Of a DNA stretch of 64,000 nucleotides, positions 33,832 through 45,700 are shown in pieces. Made by a program: the position numbers and the translations under genes. Every line of letters begins with the position of its first letter. Position 1 is the stretch's first letter. This DNA comes from Amoebophrya sp. A120. Taxonomy: Eukaryota > Sar > Dinophyceae > Syndiniales > Amoebophryaceae. The notes below the pieces were generated by a model that was not told the DNA's origin, did not search any database, and was given only the letters and a program-made list of their open reading frames with translations. The DNA is taken from positions 4,153,253-4,217,252 of the forward strand of contig CAJINV010000003.1 of assembly GCA_905178155.1 (NCBI GenBank), read 5' to 3'.

Positions 33832-35656
33832 GGTATTTTTATTTTTGCTTGGTTCGTTGTAGTATTCAAAAAGAACCCTCGGTTGCAGTGTGATGTGGCA
33901 CCACTCTTAGGTTCTTGCGTTCTTAGTATACCAAAAAACTGTCACGAAATCTTCATCGAGCTCGCTTTTCTGTATCTCTATCTGTATGGTAGTCTATCGA
34001 GTTCGATTCTTTTTACACTACTATAACCGCTCTACTTGTTGATTATGAGTTCTTCAACATGTGTTCGTGTTGTTCAATAGGCGGGGGTGTTACAAATGTT
34101 TATTCATGCCAGTTACCGTTCGACAAAATTATCAAGCAGCCGATACCGGGTTGAGGTTTTGTCTCGCGAACATATGAGAAGTACTGGAAAATTCTAAAAA
34201 ATCTGTAAGACTAAGAAATGACAGTTTTTTAATATTCTGCGGTCTCTACGACTACAACAGGAACCAACAGGCACGCCCTCCTATAAATTATCGTGCTGGA
34301 CGGTACAACCTAACACTAAAACAGCGCACGCTTTTAGCGGAGTTAGCTTTTCTATTTTCCAAGCCGCCGGTTCTACTACTAGAAAGGACCAACAGAAAAC
34401 ACAATCTTCGATGAAGTTGAAGACCCACAAAGTCAGAACATCAGATGCGACAAAATGAAAGTGCTTTACCTAGTGTTCGCCTGCGGAGCGAGCGAGTCTC
34501 GCTACACCCACACTAAGGGTAAAATTTTCTACCTTCTTTCAAAACTTAAATATCGTTTACTAGAGGGTCCAAGACGTCGTCTTTCTGGATCTTTTCTTGA
34601 CTCAGCTTGTTTATGGTGCAGTACTGAAACTAGCAAAAGTATATTTAGTTAACGCACTAGATTCTTTATTGCGCTGCGTTTCGTGCTTACTTACTCGTGT
34701 CAAAAATCATAATGGTGACTGGGGAGAGAGCTGCATGCGATCAGCTTTCTAATTCTAACGTCTCTCTGAAACTGAGGATCGAAACTACAACTGAGGGAAA
34801 CACCAGAGTGAGACGAGGGAGGAAATGAAAAGGGGGAATGAAAAATTTACAGGTCTTAGTTTCGATGGTTTCTAAACAAATTCAAACCTACTGTAGAAAG
34901 ATTGATTGTCCCTGACCCTGTCACAATTGAAGTAGTTGAAGTCGATATTAGAGCTCAATATACGTGGCTGACGACCCAAAATCGAGTACGGTACTAGGTT
35001 GTATGATCTTGATCCCCGATAGTCTCTCTTGAAGTATTGTTTGCAATGGCATCGAAAAAACGTGAACGTCATTACCGATGCATCGAATCTCTCTGCATGT
35101 TCATACTCATAGCCTTTTGTGAAAAAATTGTTCTTCCGATCATATTACGGCAAGGAACACGGCTACCTAACATGATGCATAAATAAGTAGCATATCGTTA
35201 TTGATTGCAACTACTGCTGCTTCTAATTCAGATTATTGCTGGCTTATTGATTCTCGTCGAGCCTGTCGTAGGGGTAAGTATGCTCCGTTTGTTGCGCGCG
35301 TTATTTTTAGAGCAGGTCTCATGCGCTTTAGCAAGCTCTTCGAATTACCTAGATACTATCTACTACAAATAGAATATTTTGATCTTGTCCCATGCGTAGC
35401 AGTTGCAGTGTCAGAATGTAGCCGTCGCTGAGAAGTGTAGCTTTTTCTTTTTGACGAGTATCCCAGCACTTTCGGATTTATGCCCACGAGAACAAACAGT
35501 ATGTAGCTCACTCGGTGGAGGCTTACGAGCAAGCAAGAAAGAACGAGCACGGCGGGAGCAACGAGGTTGTCTGCTAAAATTTTCATCTCGTCAAACATCA
35601 AGAACGCCAACGCCACCGTTCAGGACAATTCCAGGTTTGCATGATAGTGAGCAGAA
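33832..35656. other. Long intergenic region, PPOX 3' side to PP1 5' side
   Basis: About 1.8 kb, mostly AT-rich, with no frame over 90 codons that looks coding on either strand. I see no tRNA, repeat array or conserved element. It should contain the PPOX 3' UTR and the PP1 promoter. Confidence 0.5.
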
Positions 35657-38041
35657 TCAAAGTGAAGTTGCTTCATCTTCTTGCAAGTTTGCCAGCACTT
35701 CTCGTGCGGTTGTGAGCCCGCTTTGGCAAGCAAGCTCGACACCACTTCCGACGAAGCCAGCACCTGCCAGGTAAATCCCAAGGTCACTCGCCGCTGCTGC
35801 GCAAAGGGCCCCTACTTTCTCGCGAAACTCAGAGTCCTGCGGCTGCGGAAGAGCCTCCGGCCACGAGGAAACTATGCTAGCAACGATTTCTGGGTGGAAG
35901 CTTGCGCTGTGTTCTGAGTCGGGTGTGGTGGCACTCCGACGGCGCGGGGAAACGGACGGGCACACTTTCCCTTTTTCCGCAAGTGCCTGAGAACGACCAG
36001 GCAAAATCGGCGCGAAAAAGCTCGCAATTCCGTGACGCAAACCCGCGCAACAAGCCGAACATTCGTAGGTGTCATCTTGTTCTCGGAAATTTTTTGTCAC
36101 TCCTCCCGCTGTTCCTTTATCTCCTGGCGCGCCACGGATTTGCTTCTGCTTGTGCTTCTGGTCATCCGCATGTCTGAGCAAGTCTACGAGAAACCGCTGA
36201 GCGGCTTGCGAGTAAAAGTCGTCCGAGGTCGTGGTTTTCGAACCAGTTGGTCTGAAATACACTCGGAAGACAATGTACCGGTCTTGGCCATCAGTATTTG
36301 CCTTGCGGCACTCCACGTGTTGGTGTTTTTCATGGCTGTTGGTTCGATTTGCATTTGTTGTTCGGGATGTTGTACCAGCCGCCACCGCCGAAGGTAAATC
36401 TTCACCTTCAGGCTTATTTCCGTGCTCGAACCCATGCTGCTGTTGGGGAAATTTTTCGGTGACAAAAGAACACGCACGGAATCCTAGCCGGGAAACTGCC
36501 TGCACAGAAGCAAGAAGCGAAGACGGGGCGCCAGTGATTGCAGCGGGCGGAGAGGACGAGGACGGGAATGAAGAACTACTGCTCTGTTCTTCGCTGTTTG
36601 TAGCCGTTTCGCTCGTGCATTCCTCCAGTAGGTCGGGCGCAATGGTGAGCCCGGAAACTTTGGGAAGCAACGACGAAACTTCCGCGTTTGTGTCTCTGAC
36701 GACTAGATTAACAGTCACGTTGCTGTTGGGGACAGGCCTTCTGCGGCGACAGTAGTCCAGCAAATCAGAAATACTCACCGTTGAGCTACTTTTTGCATCA
36801 TCTACATCATCGTATTGCGGGCCGTCTACCGCTGGTGCCTCTGTCAGTGCTGGTGCAGTAGGAGAGCCTTGCTTCACGACTTTATACCCGATTGCAGTCC
36901 TCCGTGGTGTGGACGATGTCGACGTTGAGGGAGTGCTTCTGCCGGTTAGCTGCAATGATCTCGGCGCGATGGGTGCCTTGCAGCTAGTACCCCCGCAAGA
37001 AGAACTGATTGTCGTTGCTGCATTGTCCAGCAAACCAGTCGCAGACTCAAATCCGCACGCCAGCACGACACGGTCGGCGGTGATTTCGTGCTCGCAGCAG
37101 CCCGTGCGGCCGTTGGTTTTGTAGTGCGTGCGATACTTTACCGCTACGCGCTTTTCCCTGGTCGATTGATCGCACTCGGTGCGGCGGATCACCCAAGATG
37201 GTTCTAGGTGCACGACGGAGGAAGCCTTGCACAGTTTCACTTGGTTCGTGCGCAGCAGCCAGGTCTCAAGTTTGTCTATGAAATATTGCATCCCTCCGCG
37301 AAAACTGCGCAGTCCCCGCCCGAGGTGCTTTTTGTCCACTCCGAAGCCTAACCGGCGCGCGGCCTCGCCCCGCGCGAGCACCTCGATCTCCAGGTTGTCG
37401 TGGCCGCCGTCCTTACTGCGTACCAGCTTGCCGGTTTCCACGACTTGTTGCGCAATCATCTCATCTTCCTCGATGCCGATCTCCCGCGCAATCCGCAAGA
37501 CGGCTTCGGACAGGTAAACGAAGCCCTCTGCTCCTTGCTCCAGCGGGATAATTGTAGTAGAGCAGCCATGGCCATCTTTTTCTTTCCCTGCTGCCTGGTG
37601 AAATGGGGACGACATAATTGCAGCTCGGCGATCGACACGACCAGCAGACGGAGATGATGAAGAACGACTGCAAGCGGAGCTCTCCTCGCTTGTTACTCCG
37701 ACAACTGGAGAGCTTGTCCTCCATTTTGCGGTTTTAATCTGCCCACCAAGACGCTCGGGATCGGCTTCTAGCATGACAATATGGGTCTTCTGATGCCCCC
37801 CGTGAAGATGTTCTTGTGGTCCGAGAGGTCGTGTGGTCCTCTCCGCAGGAGCAACGATTTTTCCACGATCGGCTATTATCTGCTCGTCGGCTTTCTCACT
37901 TTTCGTTCCTTGCCGTCCGGCGACGAGTTCGTAGGCGGTGGCCAGGCCCGCTATCCCTCCGCCAACAATCACGACCACAGGCTCGCGCCCTGCTGCAGCT
38001 GCAGTCGAGCTGTGAGTGCTCCTGTTCGACGGTAAGGGCAT
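35657..38041 (-). CDS. PPOX: Protoporphyrinogen oxidase-like FAD enzyme
   Basis: 794 residues from ATG at 38041 (MPLPSNR); the frame continues upstream only to a TTG and a possible splice site. The N-terminus carries the FAD dinucleotide fold VVVIVGGGIAGLATAYEL at about residues 22-40. The C-terminus has WPEALPQPQ (family WxxAxPQY) and LGIYLAGAGFVGSGVELACQSG, the second FAD-contact region of protoporphyrinogen oxidases, followed by LTTAREVLANL. The enzyme oxidises protoporphyrinogen IX to protoporphyrin IX, the penultimate step of haem synthesis, in mitochondrion or plastid. It is much longer than the usual 450-550 residues because of Ser/Thr/Gln/Lys-rich insertions between core elements (about residues 60-150, 370-450, 480-600). 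Another flavin amine-oxidase family member is the alternative. Confidence 0.8.
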   Translation of the reverse strand: MPLPSNRSTHSSTAAAAGREPVVVIVGGGIAGLATAYELVAGRQGTKSEKADEQIIADRGKIVAPAERTTRPLGPQEHLHGGHQKTHIVMLEADPERLGGQIKTAKWRTSSPVVGVTSEESSACSRSSSSPSAGRVDRRAAIMSSPFHQAAGKEKDGHGCSTTIIPLEQGAEGFVYLSEAVLRIAREIGIEEDEMIAQQVVETGKLVRSKDGGHDNLEIEVLARGEAARRLGFGVDKKHLGRGLRSFRGGMQYFIDKLETWLLRTNQVKLCKASSVVHLEPSWVIRRTECDQSTREKRVAVKYRTHYKTNGRTGCCEHEITADRVVLACGFESATGLLDNAATTISSSCGGTSCKAPIAPRSLQLTGRSTPSTSTSSTPRRTAIGYKVVKQGSPTAPALTEAPAVDGPQYDDVDDAKSSSTVSISDLLDYCRRRRPVPNSNVTVNLVVRDTNAEVSSLLPKVSGLTIAPDLLEECTSETATNSEEQSSSSSFPSSSSPPAAITGAPSSLLASVQAVSRLGFRACSFVTEKFPQQQHGFEHGNKPEGEDLPSAVAAGTTSRTTNANRTNSHEKHQHVECRKANTDGQDRYIVFRVYFRPTGSKTTTSDDFYSQAAQRFLVDLLRHADDQKHKQKQIRGAPGDKGTAGGVTKNFREQDDTYECSACCAGLRHGIASFFAPILPGRSQALAEKGKVCPSVSPRRRSATTPDSEHSASFHPEIVASIVSSWPEALPQPQDSEFREKVGALCAAAASDLGIYLAGAGFVGSGVELACQSGLTTAREVLANLQEDEATSL

Positions 38042-38098
38042 GGTGATGGCCCGTCCGGCTCTCCTGGTTATTCTACTGTTGGGTCTTACAGCCCACAA

Positions 38099-39769
38099 AA
38101 AGACAAATCTAGATGCGCGGGGGCGGGTGGAGTGAGTACGAGTTTTCTACTACTGCAGCGCATTCTCTCTTTTTCTCAAGGTGCAATCTAAGTTCAAACA
38201 CCACCTTATCTCTGGACAAAGATGATGATAGACATAGAACTGGGTACGCACAACAATTTCTCCGCCAACTACAGGCGAACAACAACAGCAAGGATGCAGC
38301 ACCCAACGAAAATCCACAAGTGAATACAATTCAAATTCGCAATCCATCCTCTAAGTCGAAAAAATACGAAAAACCAGACCACCTACCAGATCGCACACCA
38401 TATGCAAGAAGCAAGATTTTTCCAGGGTGAAAAAATAATGTGCCAGAATGAAAGCTCATCTTTTTCAGCAAACTACACCCACCGGAACAGGACGATTTTC
38501 AAGCAAATTTTTCATGCTTGCCTTTCTCCTATCCTTCGAAAAAAGCTACGAGAACATGCTGGCGTCTTTGTTTGATTTTTTGTTTTTCTTTTTTTATTTG
38601 GAAAATCAACAATATCGGTTGCTTTCTGCCGATGCTTGTCGTAAAAAATCTGATGAAAATCAGAAATCGCAACACACTTCTGCGAAAAAAAAATAGGAAA
38701 GGCACATCTGAGCTGCTGTACAGGGGAGTCTATCTTATGTAGTTTTCATTGAGATTGTTTTGGATTGAAATGAAAAACTTGAAATTACACGTCGCATTCA
38801 GAAATAAGCCTGTCAGCAACAGACTATTGCGCATGCTCGGTGTAAATCAAATTCACGTTGAAATTCTGATGCCGAAACAGGCATCGTTCAAACGCGGACA
38901 AAATTGAAGTATTTTTTATGTAAAAAAGTAAAAGAAAAATGTAAAAAAATAATTGTAAAATACTGATAAGGGTGAAGCATGGCCAGAACTTGACTTCAAC
39001 TTCTCGTCCTCGATATCACTTCCATTTTCCATTTTTGGAGTCGCTATTTCGCCAACTTTCTCCTAACGTACAGACTGTAAATGAAACAATTTAAAGTTTT
39101 GTCATTAAACACGGCAGCAAGTTGAAAACCAAGTAGGGAACAAGAGAAAAATCGAACGTTTAGGTGGGCGTACTTAAGCGAAGCCGAAGCCGAAGTCCAG
39201 CATATCTGACAAAAAGAAAAAAATGAAAATCATAAAACATAAACCATGTTGTTTGATGCTTTCCTTATCCGATAGGAGAAAAAGTACTCGAGGTTGTAGA
39301 AACTAATTGGTAGATAAGGTGTTCATATGGAAAGAGGATAACAGGGTACCTATGGACAGCTTAGCTTTGTAAATTTTTCATTTGAAAATTCTGGACCGTC
39401 GCCGGTGCCGCGCATACTAAATGCCAAACTGCTACTTCAAAGCAGAGCCTACAAGATGATGTACCGCGACCATATTAGGTCGCGGCGTTCCATCTTGTAC
39501 AACGTCAGAAGACAAGTGTAGCACATAGTTCTGTAGAAAATAGCCTTGTGGCGCGTGGTATCGATTCATTGACTCGGTAAAAAAAGTTGTTCTATATCGT
39601 TTTCGTTGTGAAAAAAAGCGAAGAAAGCAAGCTCTCGAGATAAAAACATGTGGTATATTAGTAGTTGCGGCGGGTCGAGTCCGCTCTTTACTTAACTTCG
39701 TTAACCGTCGGCGAAGATGACAACCGAGACTGAAAGCAATGTCCTGATCATGTCCTTGCTTAATTCCAA
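38099..39769. other. Long AT-rich intergenic region
   Basis: About 1.7 kb with poly-A/T runs and no coding frame that I trust on either strand. The one clear structure is the hairpin at 39450-39499, listed separately. Confidence 0.55.
39450..39499. repeat. Strong inverted repeat / hairpin
   Basis: TACAAGATG (39450-39458) pairs with CATCTTGTA (39491-39499), and CCGCGACC (39464-39471) pairs with GGTCGCGG (39478-39485). A symmetrical 5x5 internal loop and a 6-nt apical loop ATATTA complete it. Seventeen perfect base pairs in 50 nt within AT-rich intergenic sequence. It could be a structured RNA, a 3' processing signal of the 39770-46927 gene, or the remnant of a small inverted-repeat element. 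Confidence 0.75.
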
Positions 39770-42700
39770 CTCACGTCCCATGTGGTAGAATCAGTGGTGG
39801 TAACGATCGGAATCGCAGGAGCGACGGCACAGCCCAACGCGACCCCAGCGCATGTGTTGTCGCAATCCACCCCCTCGTCCGCAAATGGCTGGTCACCGGG
39901 AGAGCCCGGGACACTGCCGCCACTCCTTCCTGTTGTCGATTTTGGTGCGATAGCGACCGGGATATCAAAATTAAACCATATGCGTAAGAAGTGATGCGGT
40001 TCCCGATATTTTTCGTCCCTGACCCTTTTCATCTTCCACTTTATCATTTTTTGATCAGTAAATTGTCGCCTTTAGCGAAACAAAACCAGCATAGTGCGCA
40101 CAGTACTAATTATATAAATTCACCTTTTAACGCGAGCGTGTCTGACATGGGAATGACGCGCAGAAGTACCTTGTTTGGAGGCACCAGCGGGCGCGGGGCT
40201 GTTTTTCAGGTCCAGCACTTGCTCCCCTGTCGGCATTGCCAGTGGGCCTTCTAAGGCCGTTGCCATTTCGTCCGTAATCGCTGGTGGACCCGGAATTTGG
40301 TTCGCGCTCTGTGAGGTTAGTTGCGTGGTACTTAACTAGCAAGAAGAAAGTGAACAGTGGCAGTGCTCCATTTTAGAATCTTCAAGTAGATCACTTTTCT
40401 CATGCTCTCCATGTGATGTCCATGAAAAGTTCTTGCGCAACCAGAACCATGTTGAAAAGCCATTTATGTTGTTTTACTTTTATCATTATTTTCGCAAAAC
40501 AGTGACTAAAAGGACTATCACTATGTGTAGAAACCTGGTCGAGATCCTCTGCCGCGGGGGGATCCGGGGGCGGCTCCTGCTCGTCCGGTTTAATATTCCC
40601 TGTGTCAAGTCCCGAGAGATCGAGCTGCCGGGCACCATCCCAGCAGTTCGGGCGCATCGGCGTAAACATCAAGCCGTTCACACTGCAGTCAGAGGTGTCA
40701 AAGAGATCCGAGTCCCCCAAGTACATGTTCCACTTCCGCGCCTGCCGCGTGCCCTGCTTCGGTTGGGACAACGACCCGCTCTGGTAACCGTACCCGCCAT
40801 AGCCAGACGCGTAGCCTGATGTGCAGCCACCCACGCTCTTGCCGTAGTACTGGTTCATCAATTTCCCGCCCTTGTTCCCACCCCCGTAGTAACTACCGCC
40901 GCCCTTGTTCGACGTCCCGTAGAAGCCGCCTTTGGAGCCCCCGGGGTTGTTGTAGCCATGGTACGCAGCTGCACCCTTACCAGCACCGCTCTTCCCCGGC
41001 GTCGAGCAAACCGTTGCACCGTTGCCGTTTTTCGAGGACGGCGGCAGACCGCCTTTGCACCCGTCGTACCACGGAGCGCGGTACCAGGAACTGAAAGTAG
41101 AGATGCAAGCGTTTTTGGTTACAGCGTCCTACTTCCTCCGACACCAGAAGCACCAACACAGAAGATAAATGTTGTGCCACTAATTGTCTTCAAATGATAG
41201 ATACGCTAGAAAATCGATGATAGTGATACAACACAAGAAGATCAGCATCGACCTGAATCCTAATCGAAAGACAAAAGTAGAAATGAAAATGAAAAAGAGT
41301 ACTCGTGATATTTGTGCTGCGTCATCCAGACCTGTCCTTCGTGGGACGGTGGGGAGTGCGAGACCGCCCGGCGGGTCTCCCGGTGCTTCTTCTTGGCGGA
41401 GGAACTCAAGACGACGTCCCGCTTTCGGTCGGCCTGCAAATCCTGAAACGTGGTGTAGTGCTGCTTCCAGCCCCGCTGCAGCGCGCGTTGCCGCCCGCCC
41501 TTGCCGTTGCCGGCGTCGTCCGCGAAAGCGGCCTTGCTCGTTGCAGATGCAGATCCCTTGCCGGCCTGCGCAACGTTGATGTTGTCCTCATCTTCGTCAT
41601 CCTCGGGAGGCGGCGGAGGCGGAGTTTCGTCCCCGTCATCGATCTCGTCCGCATGCGGACCGCCAAGGCCAGCTTTGCCCGCATCTGGTAGTTGCGGCAT
41701 AATTGAACATCTATTTCAATTTCAAATAAACAGTTGACCAGAACAAGATCCGGGTAATAAAACAGAGCATCAAAGAAAAACAGAAACGGCGAAAAGCAAT
41801 GCAAGGACAGTTCGGAACTAGAACGAGGACGAGACGCAGACTGCTTCTGCTACTTATTCGATTATAATTTCTGTCAGTACCCTTCTCTGTTGCGGGGCGC
41901 AACTTCGCCGCCCAGGAGGACGCGGTAGTGTTCTGGTCATCGTTGAAGGAGAGTTCGGAGGGCTGCAGCATGGTGGACAGGTCTTCGGTGACAGCGACCA
42001 CCTTTTCCTGCTGCTGCTCGTTGGGCAGACTGGGGAAATCTTCGAGCTTCGGCACGGTTGTCTTCTTCGCCTGTTCCAAACTCGGGTCGAAAAACGTCCG
42101 CGTCACTGTTGCAATTTTTTGATCAATGCAAAAAATTCTAGAGTCACTGCAGCATCTTCAAAATATTTCATTTTCAACAAACCAATGTGATCCAATGTCG
42201 AAATCGAATTAATTATCAGATCCAAACGCTCTTTATCCTTTTCTGATCGTTGTTGAGATGATAGTACTAAACATAGAGGAATAAAGTACCACCGCTCTTG
42301 CGGCGCTGCTTGTCCTTTGTCGAAGACTTCTGGTAAGATGTCGAATCGGCGTGGACGTTGGAATTTCTTCTGGAGTATGCATTGCAAATATGTCGGGGTC
42401 TGGTGGAAGGGTGGAACTTGTAATGCTAACTTTCCAGATACCATGGCTGATGGCACTTAGGATGAAGGGGGCAGTCCTCAACCAATACACATTGGGAGAG
42501 GGGACCCCAACCCCCTGGGGGTGAAGAATCGAGGGTGGCATTCTTAACTTTCCACACCTAGGAAATCTGTATTGCATAACCTACAATAGTCGCAGCCTCT
42601 TTTGTACATGCAAACGCGCAGTTTCTGATGCGGATTGTCCATGAGAAAGCGTTCTGGAAAGTTGTCATGCCAGGGCGCATTCGCGACTGTTTCCATCATT

Positions 42701-45700
42701 CACATTTTAGCATCACAAGTTTCCAGACCCAGGCATATTTGCATTTGATATCGAGCCGGGATTTTTGGCGCTCTCCTCGTTCCCGCCGTTGGACACCATC
42801 GACGGTCGCTTCTTCTTTTTCTGCGCACTCGGGCTGAGCTCGTTCAAAATGGTCTCCATCTGGCGAAGGATGTTCTTCTGCCGCTTCAATTCCTCCGCTG
42901 CCTGCCACTCCTTGCGCGCCTGCTCCACCTCTTCCACGAGGCCCGGCTTCTGCTTCAGCTTGTCCTTCTGCAACTCCTCCAGTTGCTCTCCCTTTTCAAT
43001 CCGCTCCTCGATCTTGCGGATTTGCAGGAGCTTCTTCTGCAACTTCAAGAAGTGCTGTTCCTCGGGCAACTTTGTGGTTTGCTTCTTCTCAGCACTGCTC
43101 CCAGCGGCGACCATACCACCTGGGGAAGAGAGGAAATGTGCTTTTTGCTTTTGAATATCTCAGTTGGAAGGGTTTGCATCTAGTTGTTTGACTCGCAAAG
43201 GCGCATACAAATAATATAATGACCGTTCCCATGATGCGGTTGACTGCGAATGCATCCAATATACAGCTAGTAAGCACCGAGGGGTACTACTAATGCCAAC
43301 TAAGCATCATCAAATCGAATATCGGACAAATAAATGAAAATTTTTCGCCGCGTGTACTTTTCTTGCTTTCCAGCTGCTTCTGCTTCTCACGTTCCGCTCG
43401 CCAGGTCTCCAACGCAGCAGCTTCGCGCTCCTGTCTGGCCTTCTCCCTGCGCTCCGCTTCCTCCTTTGCATCCACCACATTGGCGCTGTCGACGACGCCG
43501 TCACCCGATTTGGAAACTGGTAGTGTTGTCACAGTTTGGAGCGAATATTCGAACTTCTAGAATCAACGCTGCTCGTCAAGCCGTGCCATGATCATGCTGC
43601 ATCATCATCATGAGAAAGAACACGTCGAAAACGAAATATCGAATGATTTAACTCATCACATCTTGATGTTGATACGATAGGAGAACGTACACCAAAGTAT
43701 TATAGTAAGTACCAGTATCCAGATTTTTGCTCGTCACGAAACCGTCCTCGCAAAAGTCTCCCTCGCCCTCGATAACTTGATCGACCTGATGATGATGAAT
43801 TATAAAGGACGTCCAAGGAATCAAGTTGGTCAAATTGTTGGAATCAAGTTGGTAACTGGAATCAAGTTAAATGGAATCAAGTTGGGTTCTGGAATCAAGT
43901 TGACTGGAATCAAGTTGGGTCCTGGAATCAAGTTGCGTGGAATCAAGTTGGTCCCTGGAATCCCATTATGTGGGATCACATTGAATGTCCTGTTTCCCGT
44001 TTCCGCCAGAAGCACTGCCCATCATCCCCACTGCCAAACGTTATTCACCACGCACGGCCCGTCAGGGAGCCCGGCATGCCCAGGGCTCCCATGCGTAGCG
44101 CGCCTCTTCCAAAGGTGCGGAGAGCTCTCCTAGATCCCCCCGGGGCGGCAGGCATCTCCATCTGCTCTCCCGAGGAGAAAAAATAAAATTGCAGCCCTGC
44201 CGGCACCAGCGGAATTCAATTCCTGGCTTCACGGAAGGCAAAACCTCGGGTCTCCCCAGAAGGGAAGGCTCCATGCTTCGGGCCCCCCGCCTACCTTTAC
44301 AGAAGGCTGGCCCGCCTTCCGAGGACGGGCTATGCATGTTCCGGGGCCCCGGGGCGTGGATGTGACAAGGCCCCGGGACGAAAAAGAAAAAACCCGGGGC
44401 CCCCGGCGCAAAAACTGTAAGCACACGCGCGCAGCCTCCGACAGCGGCAAACTTGCGCGCCCCGAAACCGAATCCAAAACGCCTCGGCGAGCCCGGGCAC
44501 AGAAACACCCCGAACAGCCCATGTCGCGCAGGAGGTGTAAATAAGCTCGGGCCATTCATCAATCTGGAGTCGATGACGAAAGCTTCGCGCCAGCCAGGAA
44601 GTAAACAACTCAGAGTCCCTCGAGAGGCAACCAAGCTGCGGACCTTCCGCCGGGGAGAGACCCGCCAGAGCTTGCGAAGGCGAGACATCTGGGGCTGCCG
44701 AAGCCAAAGAAGCTTCGGGGCCTCCGAAGGTGAAGGCTTCGGCGCTTCCGAAGGTAAACGCCCCGCCGGATCTCCCCAAGGCGAAGGGGCCAAGGTTGGC
44801 AAATGCCAAACACCTGACTGAGGCAAAGCCTCGGCCCCTTAGAAGTGCTGCAGGCGGAAACCCCGGACACCGGGAAGACAAGATGGAACTCCCAGAGATG
44901 AGATCCCTGCCAATCCCCAAAGATTCCTTCCGAAGGGGGCGAAATAGAATCCCCGGAGAGACCTGCCGAAGGGCAAGGGAGGCGAAATGGAGGCCCCCGA
45001 GACACCTTCCACAGGAGGGCGAAAGGGAGTTCCCTGAGACCACCCTCCGCAGGAAGGCGAAACGGAATCCCCCGAGACTGACACCATCCCCAGGAAGGCG
45101 AAGTGGAAACGGAATCCCATGCGCAATGGGTCTCCCGAGAGGAGGCGAAACGGGAATGTAACTCCGAGAGGGACGGATGGATCTTCCGAGGGAAGGCGAA
45201 ATGAAGACGGAATTCCCAGAGACACACCCCTTCCGAGGGAAGGAGACACAAATGGAATCCCGGGAACTTCGCAAGGCGAAAGTGGAATCCCGTCCTCGCA
45301 AAAGTCTCCCTCGCCCTCGATAACTTGATCGACCTGAAAAGCAGAAGATATTTTTTGTGGGAATGACGAGCTTCTTTTTTAAGCGCCGCCGCGGCTCGGT
45401 CGAAACACAAACAGAAACATATTCTGAAGTCGAACCAGATTAGCACTTTCATATCCATTACCACGTCTTCCACTGCCTCCTCGTCCCAGAACTCTTTCAG
45501 CAGATCCTTGTCCTGCGCACTTTTGTTCTTCTTTTTCGCGGATCGCTTTTTCTTTTCCGTTGCAGATTCGACATCCTGAGCGGGGGTCGCCACCGCTGGT
45601 GCAGCGGCAGCACCAGAAACGACTACAGCCGGAGACGTTCCCGGTGTCTCCTGGCAGGAACTCTTGGCGGCTTTGTTTGATGCGGAGACGCCCCGCTTGG

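Larger units (their letters stand above)
43790..45289. mobile_element. GC-rich 1.5-kb insertion between 48-bp direct repeats
   Basis: About 1500 nt inserted with a 48-bp perfect duplication of gene sequence on each side. On the minus strand its 5' part (45290-44700) consists of degenerate GC-rich tandem units, its middle is GC-rich without obvious order, and its 3' part is the 33-bp satellite at 43816-43990. It encodes no recognisable transposase or reverse transcriptase, so it would be non-autonomous. In the spliced transcript it lies inside the intron 45446-43786. The long minus-strand frames across it are composition artefacts. Confidence 0.7.

Noticed and set aside
33990-34015. GTTCGATTC string resembling a tRNA T-arm
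   Set aside because: The 70 nt upstream cannot form acceptor, D and anticodon arms.
44062-45301. Minus-strand frames of 254, 323 and 468 codons across the insertion
   Set aside because: They encode translated repeat units and lie inside the GC-rich insertion; only 46016-45447 of the longest is treated as exon.
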